Shown here: piece by piece, positions 23,695 to 34,173 of the stretch
Position numbering within the stretch: the first letter of the stretch is position 1
Layout of the letters: each line of letters opens with the position of its first letter
Source of the DNA: Phallusia mammillata
Lineage: Eukaryota > Chordata > Ascidiacea > Phlebobranchia > Ascidiidae
DNA length: 64,000 nt
NCBI GenBank assembly: GCA_003260075.1
Contig: QLIY01000145.1
Location: forward strand, 62,001-126,000
Direction of reading: 5' to 3'
Program-made: the position numbers and the translations under genes
The notes under the pieces: model-generated
The model's input: the letters and a program-made list of their open reading frames with translations, nothing else
The model's database searches: none
What the model was told of the DNA's origin: nothing

Positions 23695-26600
23695 ATGGAG
23701 CAAGGTAAGCTTTATTATTTAACAAACACAAATGGCACTTAAATTGATTTATTTGTTGCTTTGGCTTATTTTTTTGGCTGGTGTTTATTTGATTTCAGAA
23801 CTTTCATAATCACGTATTAATATAAGTTTCAGAACCAGATGTTAAGTTGGAAGATTCAGACATATGCATTGCCCAACTCCAGCAAGAGAAACTGGAATTG
23901 ACCGACAAGTTACTGGAAGTTCAACAACTTCTAGATGAAAAAGAAAGTAAGGAAGTTTACTTATGCTAACTAAATGTTTAATTTGTGAGCTATAATTTTA
24001 TTATCAATAGTCACTCTGGTGATTTGAAACTATTTTTTGAACAAACTTTCTAAAAACATGACTTATATTACATGAAACAATATTACAACAATTCAATGTC
24101 TGTTTTTATCAAACTGTTAAAAATCACATGCTATTTTTAATCTGTGTGATTCATCAAGATAATATTCACCTCAGAAAAAGGAAAAACAAGTGCCTAATGT
24201 ACTCTTTTTAACTTTCAGATTTATATCGTGAGCAACACTTTAAACTTTTGGAAGCAAACAAACAAATTGGTGACCTCGAAATCATTATTACCTCTCTGAA
24301 AGATGAAATCGAAATTTTTGTAAAAATGATGTCATCAGTTGCACTGGCTGAAAACAAGAAACAGGTAAAATAATTCTAGGTGTAATGTTTTGGGGGGGGG
24401 GTGAGCCAGATATTAAGTTGGAAGATTCAGACATATGCATTGCCCAATTCCAGCAAGAGAAACTGGAATTGACCGACAAGTTACTGGAAGTTCAGCAACT
24501 TTTAGATGAAAAAGAAAGTAAGGAAATTTACTTATGCTAACAAAATGTTTAATTTGTGAGCTATAATTTTATTATCAATAGTCACTCTGGTGATTTGAAA
24601 TTATTTTTTGAACATATTTTCTAAAAAACATGACTTAAACAATATTACAACAATTCAATGTCTGTCTTTATTAAACTGTTACAAATCACATGCTATTTTT
24701 AATCTGTGTGATTCATCAAACTAATATTCACCTCAGAAAAAGGAAAAACAAGTGCCTAATGTACTCTTTTTAACTTTCAGATTTATATCGTGAGCAACAC
24801 TTTAAACTTTTGGAAGCAAACAAACAAATAAGCAACCTTGAAACCACTATTGCTTCACTGAAAGATGAAATCGAAATTTTTGTAAAAATGATGTCATCAG
24901 TTGCTCTGGCTGAAAACAAGAAACAGGTAAAATAATTCTAGGTGTAATGTTTTTACCAATTCTTGACACCTAAACCTAAAATTTGAGTTTTTGCATTTCT
25001 TGCGTATTCAATTCAAATTCTACATTTTTCTATTTTACCTGTGTTGGTAACTATACATATATAGAAATACATCTTTTGCCTAGGAAAGCACACCGTCACC
25101 ACCACGACAACCAAACTCTTAAGAATCAAGGATGCAAAGATTGAATCTCTGAAGCAACAAGTGAGTTTGGTTTTTCCATTCAAATAAAGTTTTCATACTG
25201 TGAAAGCATGTTGTACAATCTAACAATCATTTATTTTATACCTCAAGCCTACTTTGGCCATTAAAAACTTGTGCAGCCAATCACAAAACTAACTGCTTTC
25301 AGAACTGTCTGTTACAGATTTATGTTAACTGATGAGTTTTACAATTCCATTTGCACATTTATGTGCTGGAGGTTTTTTTGTATTCTGTATAAATGTTACA
25401 AAATAATAAATGTTGAAGTACATTACAATTTTTGTTATTCAAGTTGTGAGCCCTGCTATGATTATGTTTGATAAAAAAAAATCCATCCAAATAGGGGGGG
25501 GGGTTTTTTCACAGAAAATAAATTAACAAATATCTAAACTAACATACATTTATACGTTATGCCTAATTTGGCCATTAAAATTTTTGCAGTCAATCACAAA
25601 ACTAACTGCTTTCAGAACTGTCTGTTACAGATCTATGTTAACTGATTTTTACAATTCCATTCGCACATTTATGTGCTGAAGGTTTTTTTGTATCCTGTAT
25701 AAATGTTACAAAATAATAAATGTTAAAGTACATTACAATTTTTGCTATTCAAGTCGTGAGCCCTGCTATGATTATGTTTGATAAAAAAAAATCCATCCAA
25801 ATATGTTTGCAAGCCATGTGTGTTAACCATGTAATGGTTTTCTGTTCTGCAATTTTTTCAGTATTTATTTTGCAGAATACAAAGCTTGGAAGGGATATGG
25901 CGCAACTGCAAAAGACGCTTTTAAATGAAAAACAATTAAGACTGAGTGTAGAGAAATCTGTGATGCGAAGCTCAGAAATTTCTGAGAAACGGGGGGGGGG
26001 TATTTATTTTGCAGAATACAAAGCTTGCAAGGGATATGGCGCAACTGCAAAAGACGCTTTTGAATGAAAAACAATTAAGATTGAGTGTAGAGAAATCTGT
26101 GATGCGAAGCTCAGAAATTTCTGAGAAACAGATTGAAGAACTTACTGCCAGGATTGATGAAATTCAAGCAAAGATAAAAGAAGATCGGATACACAGGGAA
26201 ATCAAGGAAGCTGAAGACAATGAAAACCTGGTGATAAATTGATAAAAAAAGAAATATTCTTTTTTGTACATATTTGTTTATCAAAAACATTGTTACACAA
26301 TTTTAAGGTTTTTAACATTTTAACAAGAAATAGACAAGTAAATATATATTGTGAAAAACAAGAACTGGGGAACTATTTTATCTTATAAATGATGTAAGAG
26401 TTGTTGAAATGTTCTAGTTTTCACAAATGTATTGCCTCTATAGCATGCGGCATGCCTCTTGTTTGTTATTGAAATAAGTTGCAGAGGAGGATCTGTTGTT
26501 GTAAACGAAATGCTTAAAAAATAACCTGATGGTTCTAGGGGGGGGGGTGGCATGCCTCTTGTTTGTTATTGAAATAAGTTGCAGATCTGTTGTTGTAAAC

Positions 26601-27381
26601 GAAATGCTTAAAAAATAACCTGATGGTTCTATTGGGAATAAAAGCATACAAACTACAACTTAAATTATAAGAAAATGACATATTAAGTATTGTTGCAGCT
26701 CATCCTTACAACTGATCGTGACAGGTTGAGAGAAAACTTCCTAAAGTTAAAGAATCAGGAAGATGCAAGTGCTTCAATGTTAAATGAAAGTGAGAATTCT
26801 TCACCAATGGAATCCGAAACTCATACATCAGAGCAGGCAAATTATTCTCAACACTTCGTTTAACAATAGTCAAATCCACACACAAAAAATTACCTTTGTA
26901 TTTACTTGATGTTATTAAAATTGATTGGTTTTTTAGCAATTTGTTGATATTGTTTGGTCAAATGCATGTTCCCTCAGAAGGGGGAGCAGCAGGTGCACCA
27001 CACCAAGTCCATAACGGTCTAAGGGTCCATGAATATCATATTTGGAAATAATAATTGGCAAATAGAAATTGATGTATTATTGTTTCTTTGTAGCTGCAAC
27101 ATATTGCTGCTGATTGTTATGAAATAGTTCTAGTTGAAATAGTTTATATTTTTTGTTTTAGGTTAAAAAAGATGAACAGTTAATTGAATCAATTCGAAGC
27201 AAGTCTAGGAATATTATAAGAAACCTCAAAGACAAACTACGAAGTGATTCCACTGAAAGGGTGATGATGCTTTTTACTTTTTAATAAAGAGATTAAAGAC
27301 CTAATAATCAAATACACAAAAATAGCTGAACAACTAATGAAATTATAGTATAACTGTAAATATTTAAGCTTACGCTTTAAG

Positions 27382-27439
<58 letters not shown>

Positions 27440-27684
27440 AGTTTTAACTGTTATGAGATTGATTACTGTAGGAAAAACTGCTTAACCCTTTAGCAGATTT
27501 ACGAAATATATTGGTAGCAGAAGTTAAACCCAGCCAATATAAACTATATTGTAATTGTTTTTGCAAACTATAGCCCCAGAGTGAAGACACCAAACCAGCA
27601 CAAAATGAGCATGAAAAAGCGGCACAAAAAGAAATTTGCTACCGCTTTCCTCCGCACAGTGAATCCACTTCTTGTACTGATTAA
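23695..27684 (+). CDS. Short rabaptin paralogue lacking the Rab5-binding end
   Basis: Exons 23695-23704, 23833-23946, 24219-24364, 25089-25160, 26015-26230, 26699-26836, 27162-27260 and 27574-27684 join in frame to 301 residues, starting MEQEPDVKLEDSD. They correspond one by one to RABEP1 exons 1, 2, 3, 13, 14, 15 and 18 with the same phases, and exons 14 and 15 keep exactly the same lengths (216 and 138 bp). Counterparts of exons 4-12, 16-17 and 19-20 are absent, so the Rab5-binding C-terminus is missing and the protein ends in a new tail (PQSEDTKPAQNEHEK...). Intron 6 appears to be GC-AG (CAG then GCAAAT at 26837). The exon 4 acceptor is chosen by phase. Three gaps fall in the gene, duplicating exons 2, 3 and part of 5. 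The role is inferred: it keeps Rabex-5-type coiled coils but may not bind Rab5. Confidence 0.83.
23833..24948 (+). repeat. Allelic overlap duplicating short-rabaptin exons 2-3
   Basis: Bases 23833-24391 recur at 24402-24948 across ten G (24392-24401). The second copy of exon 3 differs in a cluster of about ten positions (QIGDLEIII versus QISNLETTI), while the surrounding sequence is nearly identical. Counting both copies would wrongly double the exons. Confidence 0.85.
25230..25801 (+). repeat. Allelic overlap across a 10-G gap
   Basis: Bases about 25230-25493 recur at 25504-25801 across ten G, in the intron before exon 5 of the short rabaptin. Confidence 0.8.
25862..26130 (+). repeat. Allelic overlap duplicating part of exon 5
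   Basis: A truncated first copy of exon 5 (25876-25990) ends at ten G (25991-26000). The complete exon is 26015-26230. The first copy reads TKLGRD where the second reads TKLARD. Confidence 0.85.
26449..26630 (+). repeat. Allelic overlap across a 10-G gap
   Basis: Bases 26449-26537 recur at 26548-26630. The right copy lacks a 5-6 base GAGGAG segment. Ten G separate them. Confidence 0.85.
27384..27438 (+). other. 55-G run, probable sized assembly gap
   Basis: A pure G run in the last intron of the short rabaptin gene, without duplicated flanks. Missing sequence here could hide additional exons. Confidence 0.6.
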
Positions 27685-28554
27685 CTATTGCATTCATCAC
27701 TCGTTTAAGAAATTGTATTTTTTTTTCTATTCAAAGTCACAGACCTCTCATCTAGTTAGAGTTTGTTGTTTTTAAACTATACTCTTTACTGTGTTGCTGA
27801 TGCTATGCATTGTGCCATATGTGCAAAACATTTTCAAATGTTTCATTTGTTTTGGTCGTGTTTTGTAGATGCATGCGGATTTTATCTTACAAAATTCATT
27901 ATACTGTACCATTGGCATCAAATAACGTGCTTACATCCGTGGTCGGTTTTTGATGATTTGAAATTTTATTGCCATTGTATGCAATGTTACATGTTGATTG
28001 TATTTGCTTGTTGTAAGTAAAACAATATTTGGACAAATAAACTACATTTTTCTTTGCTTTTTATTGCAAGTTAGGAATATTGTATAATATTTTGTCAATG
28101 TGGTTGTTAAAGGGTAAAACTAATACCGTACTTTAACAGCATTTATGGAAAAGGTTCATTCTGTTTTCCAACGTTATTGGTTGGAATTCTTTCGCGCTTC
28201 CACAAGGTTCGTGCGAATTTCCTGATCATTGTGGAAAATTGTTTCCTATGTGTTGGAATGTAGTGTGAAACATATGCCAGGAAAACCAAGTGTAGAAATC
28301 GGGCCCTAGTCGTTTTGTAATGTTTGTATTAGGTAATACGCCCTCTTAATAGCTTAATTTAACTCATATTAACTCATTTTTTGTTCCCAACACATTTCCT
28401 TGGAACATTCAGTAAGGAGAAAAGGTGTTCGTGCGGCATGACTGCGCATTTTCTTTGCTATGTCATTTGCAGTGCAGATCGGTACACATGGTCGTAATCG
28501 TAAACACAACACGCTACTAGCTGTACGTGCTCAGGTGGTTGATAAAAGTGAAGA
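27685..28554. other. Spacer with probable OSGEP promoter
   Basis: No exon is recognised. The last 150 bases before OSGEP become less AT-rich and include an NRF1-like half site (ACTGCGCAT at about 28440). No TATA box is evident. Assignment as a promoter rests on position only. Confidence 0.45.
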
Positions 28555-29577
28555 ATGTCTTATACCATAATAGGTTTTGAAGGAAGTGCCAATAAGTTGG
28601 GCGTTGGGATAGTCAGAGACGGTCAGGTGCTTTCCAATCCCCGACACACCTATATTTCGCCTCCTGGGGAAGGATTTTTGCCGAGAGAAACCGCTCAGCA
28701 CCACAGAAGTTGGCTGACAAAGATCTTGCGTAAAGCTTTGGACGAAGCTTCGGTGTCTCCAAATGAAATAGATGCTGTTGCTTACACGAAAGGCCCAGGT
28801 ATGGGAGCACCTCTTGTTTCAGTTGCGGTTGCAGCTAGAACTGTGGCCCAACTTTGGAACAAACCCATAATTGGAGTAAATCATTGCATTGCCCATATTG
28901 AAATGGGACGTTTGGTCACTGGTGCAGATAATCCAACTGTTCTCTATGTTTCTGGTGGAAACACACAAGTTATTGGGTATTCTGAAGGAAGGTATCGAAT
29001 ATTTGGTGAAACTATTGACATCGCTGTAGGAAACTGCTTAGATCGATTTGCAAGGACTATTCAAATATCCAATGATCCAAGCCCTGGATATAACATTGAG
29101 CAAATGGCAAAGCATGGTAAAGTGTATGTGCCAATTCCCTACACAGTCAAGGGAATGGATGTTTCTTTTTCTGGGATGTTATCATTTATTGAGGACTGCG
29201 CTAGGACCAAGATTAAATCAGGAGAATGTACTGCTGAGGATTTGTGTTTTTCTTTACAAGAAACAATCTTCGCAATGCTGGTTGAAATTACGGAGCGAGC
29301 TATGGCTCATTGCCACTCTTCTGAAGTTCTAATAGTAGGAGGAGTAGGTTGCAATCTTCGTCTTCAAGAGATGATGAAGATTATGGCAGAAGAAAGAGGA
29401 GCCTCTTTGTGTGCTATGGATGACAGATATTGTATTGACAATGGAGCTATGATCGCTCAAGCTGGATATGAAATGTTTAAAAGTGGTTTAAATAAAGTTG
29501 ACCCGAAAGAGTTATTTGATGATTCGTTTTGCACCCAGCGATTTAGGACTGATGAAGTTTTAGTTACTTGGAGATAA
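28555..29577 (+). CDS. OSGEP: tRNA N6-threonylcarbamoyladenosine synthase, Kae1/OSGEP
   Basis: The catalytic subunit of the KEOPS/EKC complex, which transfers threonylcarbamoyl from TC-AMP to A37 of ANN-decoding tRNAs (t6A) in the cytosol and nucleus. A single exon encodes 340 residues (human 335). Visible motifs: the metal-binding HxxxH as HCIAH (His110, His114), the ASKHA nucleotide-binding YVSGGNTQ (131-138), SPGYNIE (176-182), VGGVGCN (261-267) and the third metal ligand in the CIDNGAMIA segment (Asp295). The cytosolic rather than mitochondrial OSGEPL1 form is indicated by the absence of a targeting peptide and by the compact length. The gene is intronless among intron-rich neighbours, which is unusual but with no sign of decay. 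GLOD4 begins 214 bases after its stop. Confidence 0.97.
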   Translation: MSYTIIGFEGSANKLGVGIVRDGQVLSNPRHTYISPPGEGFLPRETAQHHRSWLTKILRKALDEASVSPNEIDAVAYTKGPGMGAPLVSVAVAARTVAQLWNKPIIGVNHCIAHIEMGRLVTGADNPTVLYVSGGNTQVIGYSEGRYRIFGETIDIAVGNCLDRFARTIQISNDPSPGYNIEQMAKHGKVYVPIPYTVKGMDVSFSGMLSFIEDCARTKIKSGECTAEDLCFSLQETIFAMLVEITERAMAHCHSSEVLIVGGVGCNLRLQEMMKIMAEERGASLCAMDDRYCIDNGAMIAQAGYEMFKSGLNKVDPKELFDDSFCTQRFRTDEVLVTWR

Positions 29578-29791
29578 TTATGTTTTTTTCGCAACTTTGC
29601 ATGTCTACTACCACTATTGCGAAACAAAATCAATGCCATGATTTTAAAACCATTTTAACTGCCCAAATGTAACTGTATTTGCATTTGCACCATCATGCAT
29701 TCATGCTGTGTGTAATGGATTTATCCAAACATTTATAGCTTCAACCTTTGTAGGTTTAGCTCTCTAGTCAGTATATAGTGTAGTGGAGATT
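29578..29791 (+). promoter_or_regulatory. Short OSGEP-GLOD4 intercistronic spacer
   Basis: The 214 bases between the OSGEP stop and the GLOD4 start show no clear AATAAA. A pyrimidine-rich acceptor-like site TTTAGCTCTCTAG lies about 29755-29767, some 25 bases before the GLOD4 ATG. In ascidians, downstream genes of operons receive a spliced leader at such sites. This is a hypothesis from layout. Confidence 0.4.
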
Positions 29792-32700
29792 ATGTCTGGC
29801 AGAAGGACACTTCATTATGTTTTCAAAGTCGGAAACAGAACTGACACATTGAAATTCTACAGAGAAATTCTTGGAATGAAGGTAATGTGTTTGAATGACA
29901 AAAATACTTTATGTGTATCAACATTTGAATGACAAATATACAAAAGAGTGTATCAACTTTTCAAATTTACACACATGTTAACTAGTTATTCAATGTCCAT
30001 CCTACAAAGTCAGACCTTGGATGACCCAGTGGTTCACCCACAAACATATAACACATGAAGATTGTGTTTTATTTTAATTACTGCAATTGCCTTTTAGGTG
30101 TTAAGACATGAAGAGTTTGAGGAAGGATGCAAAGCAACATGCAATGGGTATTTATTAGCCAAGCTTAAAATAATTAGTGATGGGACGGGTACTCGGTAAT
30201 CGGTATCAATGGTATCGAACGATTTCAGTGGTATCGATACTCGGTATCGAAATATTTTGTCTCAGTTTTCGATACCAACGTGCGAGTACCGAAGGCCGAT
30301 TTACACCATAAGAATACGGGCAACTTTTGGCCTATATTTGCTTCGGACAGCACAAAATCAGGAAAAGGGTTCCGCCAGGTTACGTATATCATTTTCGCTA
30401 TCATGTGGAGATTACATTTTTCGGCATGTGTGTGTGCACGCCTGCACCCCGACCACGGCAAAAAAATTAGCCAGTGATATACAACTAAGTACAACACTAC
30501 ACTTAAGTACTCGGTAATCGTACTCGGTACTCGGTATCGAAGGTATATACATGTGGTACTCGGTATCGGTACTCGCTTCAAAACCTGGTATCGTCCCATC
30601 ACTAAAAATAATACATTGTTTATAAAATGTCTTCTTGTGGTAGAGTGTTATATGCAAGTTTATGAAATTTTAAAAATCATTTCCAAATCAACCTACATTT
30701 CTAGCAATAAAATATGTTTGTTTTGGATTCTGTGGTTGATACAAAATATTTGCAACTGCTAAAATGTTTATACTATTGATTTTGTTGGGATATTATTGCT
30801 GGGGTGTCCACTGTTTTTAAAAATGTTAACCTTGTCTTTACTTAATAGACCTTATGATGGAAAGTGGAGCAAAACGATGATTGGTTACGGACCAGAGGAT
30901 AATCATTTTGTGTGTGAACTAACTTACAACTATGGAATCGGAGATTATGCTTTGGGAAATGATTTTCAGGTCTTTTAGTTTTTATATATTTTGTATTTTT
31001 AAGCTCTGTTTTCAAATAAATACGTAATGTTGTCTGATTTAAAATTACGAACACAAAAGTGTTATAAATAGGCACACAAAAAAAACTGAAGGTTTTTCAA
31101 GCAGACTATTTGTGTACAAGCCAATATTTTGATACATATAATACTTATTTTGTAGACATGTAAGGGGGGGGGGAGATTTAAAATTACGAACACAAAAGTG
31201 TTATAAATAGGCACACAAAAAGAGTAAAGGTTTTTTAAGCAGACTATTTGTAGACAAGCCAATATTTTGATACATATAATACTTATTTTGTAGACATGTA
31301 ATGCTATGTTTTTATCTTACAGGGCATCACCATTAAATCCAAACAAGCAATTCAAAACTGCAAAAGCAAGGACTGGCCAATCTCCAAAATAAGTGAAAAC
31401 AAATATGAAGCTTGTGCTCCTGGAGGATACAAATACATTTTGTTGGATGAAGATCAGCCTTCAACTGGTAGGCAGCTTGTCAAATACCAAATAGTGGTTT
31501 GTAAGAACATTATACACATACTTATGATCAAAATGGCCTTTAAACTGGTTTAAAAAATGTGTTCACTTAATTTATAAACAATAAATATATATCTCCTGCA
31601 ATTACCACATTTGATGTTTTTTTCAGACCCTGTTCAAACAGTCTCTGTTGCTTCTTCCGACCTAGCAAAGTCTATGGGTAAGTTCTCACATGTGATCAAT
31701 TTTCTCATGCCAGTTATACAAGGTCGAGGAAATGGTGACCTTTAGAACCCTGCATGTCAATTTTTCTGTTATGATCAATAGGAAATGACTTTACATAACA
31801 TTGTTGTTGTGTTTAATAATGGTTGGTGGAAGCTGATTTAAATGAATTTAGAAACAGAAATATTCATACATGTGTGAGCTAGGTTTTACAAATAATACAT
31901 TAAACCAGTGGTTCTCAAACTTTTCTTTGTTGCAACGCCCCTGGACAAGGTTTTCAGGACTTGCGACGCACCAGCAAATAAAGTTAATGAGGAAACTTAC
32001 TATTAATGTTGTGTTTATTAATAAAACAACAAAAAACACGAAACAGAACTATTCTGCAACGCCCTTGGAAAATTGAAACGATGCACCAGGGCGTTGCGAC
32101 ACACAGTTTGAGAACTACTGCATTGAACCAAGCAAAATGAAAGTTAGGGGGGGGGGGGGGGGGGGGGTCATATGTGATAAATTGTCTCATGCCAATTATA
32201 AATGGTCGAGGGAATGGCAACCTTTAGAACACTGCATGTCAATTTTTTAAAAAAATTTCGTGTTAAATAGGAAATGACTTCACATGACATTGTTGTTAGT
32301 ATGTTTAAAATTGGTTTGTGCAAAATGATTAAAATGATTTTAAAAACAGAAATATTCATCTGTGTGAGCTAGGTTTTGCAAATATTACATTAAACCAAGC
32401 AAAATGAAAGTTAAAATATTGTCAAAAAGTACTAAAATAAGAACCTGAATCCATTTGTACGCCATGAAAAATCACCTTGCATGCCAGATATTGCCAACCC
32501 CTGAATTAGGCCAACCAGTTCAATTCACTCAACAACTGGTCTACTTTACTACACAGAGTATTGGACAAGTATATCAGGAATGAAGGTATTTAAACAAGGT
32601 TGTAAATCGGCCACTCTTGGTTACTGCGAGAAACAGGCAAGTCTTACGCTTTTGGGTATCGATGGAGAGGTTGAACACAAAAAAGCTTTTGGAAGAGTTG

Positions 32701-32891
32701 CTATCTCGTGTCCAAGAGAACAGGTGTGTAAAAAGTTATCTTATAACAATGATTTGATAAAGCTAAACAACACTAAAACAACAATTTTATCGGTCAGGGT
32801 TTTACCTTTTTTATAGTTAATGTATTCTGCACATTTATTTTTTTGATATCAGTATTGAATTAGCTGCAGTAATATATAAAAGAACACTATA

Positions 32892-32933
<42 letters not shown>

Positions 32934-34173
32934 CAAGCATTCATTTTTTTGGATTTTGGTTGTGCTGACTGAAATATTGTAAAATGTCGAAGAGATGTTC
33001 TTTTTTACAGCTGCAAGGTATTCAGGATGCAGCAAAGGCAATAAATGGCAAAATCTTGACTGAACTTGGGGGGGGGGAATTCACTTAACTGGTCTACTTT
33101 ACTACATAGAGTATTGGACAAACATAGCAGGGATGAAAGTATTTAAACAAGGTTGTAAATCGGCAACTCTTGGTTACTGCGAGAAACAGGCAAGTCTTAC
33201 GCTTTTGGGTATCGATGGAGAGGTGGAACACAAAAAAGCTTTCGGCAGAGTTGCTATCTCTTGTCCAAGAGAACAGGTGTGTAAAAAATTATCTTAAAAC
33301 AATGATTTAATAAAGCTAAACAACACCAAAACAACAATTTTATCAGTCAGGGTTTTACTTTTTTATAGGTAATGTATTCTGCACATTTACTTTTTTGGTA
33401 TCAGTATTGAATTAGCTGCAGTAATATATAAAAGAACACTATAATTTTATCGAGACATTTGTAAATTAGCAGTTCCCAAAATTAAGAAGCATTCAATTTT
33501 TTGGATTTTGGTTGTGCTGACTGAAATATTGTAAAATATGGAAGAGATGTTTTTTTTTACAGCTGCAAGGAATTCAGGATGCAGCAAAGGCAATAAATGG
33601 CAAAATCTTGACTGAACTTGTTAGTTTGGATACCCCAGGGAAGGCAACAGTTGAAGTTGTTATTCTTGCTGATCCTGATGGACACGAAATTTGTTTCGTT
33701 GGTGACGAAGCCTTCAAAGAACTTTCACAGGTTTAAAAAAATATGTTGGTTTTAAGTATGTTAATTAGTAAGAATATTAGCTTTTAACAAGGGGGGGGGG
33801 GTTTTAAAGAACTTTCACAGGTTTAAACAATTTTGTTGGTTTTAAGTATGTTAATTAGTAAGAATATTAGCTTTTAACAAGGCATTTTTACCAAACCATT
33901 TTAAAACAATTGTGATTTAAACAGGTAAGCGATAAAATGATACTTGGTCTATAATGGAATATTGTAGCATTTGTTGTGAGTATGTTTCAAAAATCGATTC
34001 ACTTTATTGGGGATTATTAAAGAATGTTATTTTGTGGGTTTATTGTTTGGTAAGTACATTACTTATTTTTCCAGGTCGACCCCAAAGGTGAAGAACTAAT
34101 AAATGAAGCAATTGCGGCAGACAAAAGTAGCGAGTGGTACGCCAAGCGCAACCGATCTAAACCAGCTGCCTAA
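29792..34173 (+). CDS. GLOD4: Glyoxalase domain-containing protein 4
   Basis: Exons 29792-29881, 30098-30147, 30849-30969, 31323-31467, 31627-31677, 32557-32723, 33563-33730 and 34075-34173 join to 296 residues (human 298). The protein has two vicinal-oxygen-chelate (glyoxalase I-like) domains, about residues 5-120 and 137-275. The human GLOD4 relatives have no firmly proven substrate. Diagnostic blocks: [10 protein letters not shown] near the N-terminus, [52 protein letters not shown] and [11 protein letters not shown]. An extra copy of exon 6 (33110-33276) and a truncated exon 7 (33012-33067) lie beside gaps and are allelic duplicates; exon 6 copies differ as EYWTSIS versus EYWTNIA. The exon 7 donor is GTTTAA. 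Two hAT MITEs sit in introns 2 and 5. Confidence 0.95.
30175..30604. mobile_element. hAT-type MITE, TAGTGATGGGACG family, copy 1
   Basis: The ends are TAGTGATGGGACGGGTACTC and, inverted, TAGTGATGGGACGATACCAG. They are flanked by perfect 8-bp target duplications AAAATAAT (30167-30174, 30605-30612). The interior is rich in GGTATCGA and TCGGTAC repeats. It lies in GLOD4 intron 2. A second copy is at 36576-36952. Confidence 0.9.
31037..31300 (+). repeat. Allelic overlap across a 10-G gap
   Basis: Bases 31037-31163 recur at 31174-31300 with small differences, in GLOD4 intron 3. Confidence 0.85.
31685..32413 (+). repeat. Two haplotypes of GLOD4 intron 5 across a 21-G gap
   Basis: The left copy (31685-32146) and the right copy (32168-32413) are homologous throughout. 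The left copy contains a 215-bp hAT element and the right copy has the uninterrupted site. The 21 G (32147-32167) are the gap placeholder. Confidence 0.88.
31906..32120. mobile_element. Polymorphic hAT-type MITE, CAGTGGTTCTCAAAC ends
   Basis: Inverted ends CAGTGGTTCTCAAAC and (inverted) CAGTAGTTCTCAAAC, flanked by 8-bp duplications CATTAAAC and CATTGAAC. The allelic copy to the right reads CATTAAACCAAGC without the element, which proves insertion and its exact borders. Confidence 0.93.
32532..33630 (+). repeat. Allelic duplication of GLOD4 exons 6-7
   Basis: The first copy has exon 6, then a 35-G run (32895-32929), then a truncated exon 7 ending at ten G (33068-33077). The second copy has exon 6 and a complete exon 7. 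Where the first copy has 35 G, the second has 35 ordinary bases (starting TTATCGAGAC) between the same flanks. Confidence 0.9.
33714..33880 (+). repeat. Allelic overlap across a G-run gap
   Basis: The end of GLOD4 exon 7 and its donor (33714-33790) recur at 33802-33880 across 33791-33801. The second exon fragment lacks an acceptor and is redundant. Confidence 0.85.

Noticed and set aside
24402..24948. True tandem duplication of short-rabaptin exons 2-3
   Set aside because: The copies meet at a ten-G run with the overlap geometry seen at every other gap, and using both would not match the RABEP1 exon order.
30209..30602. Open frames within the TAGTGATGGGACG elements
   Set aside because: They translate the GGTATCGA-type repeats of a non-autonomous MITE. 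There is no transposase domain.
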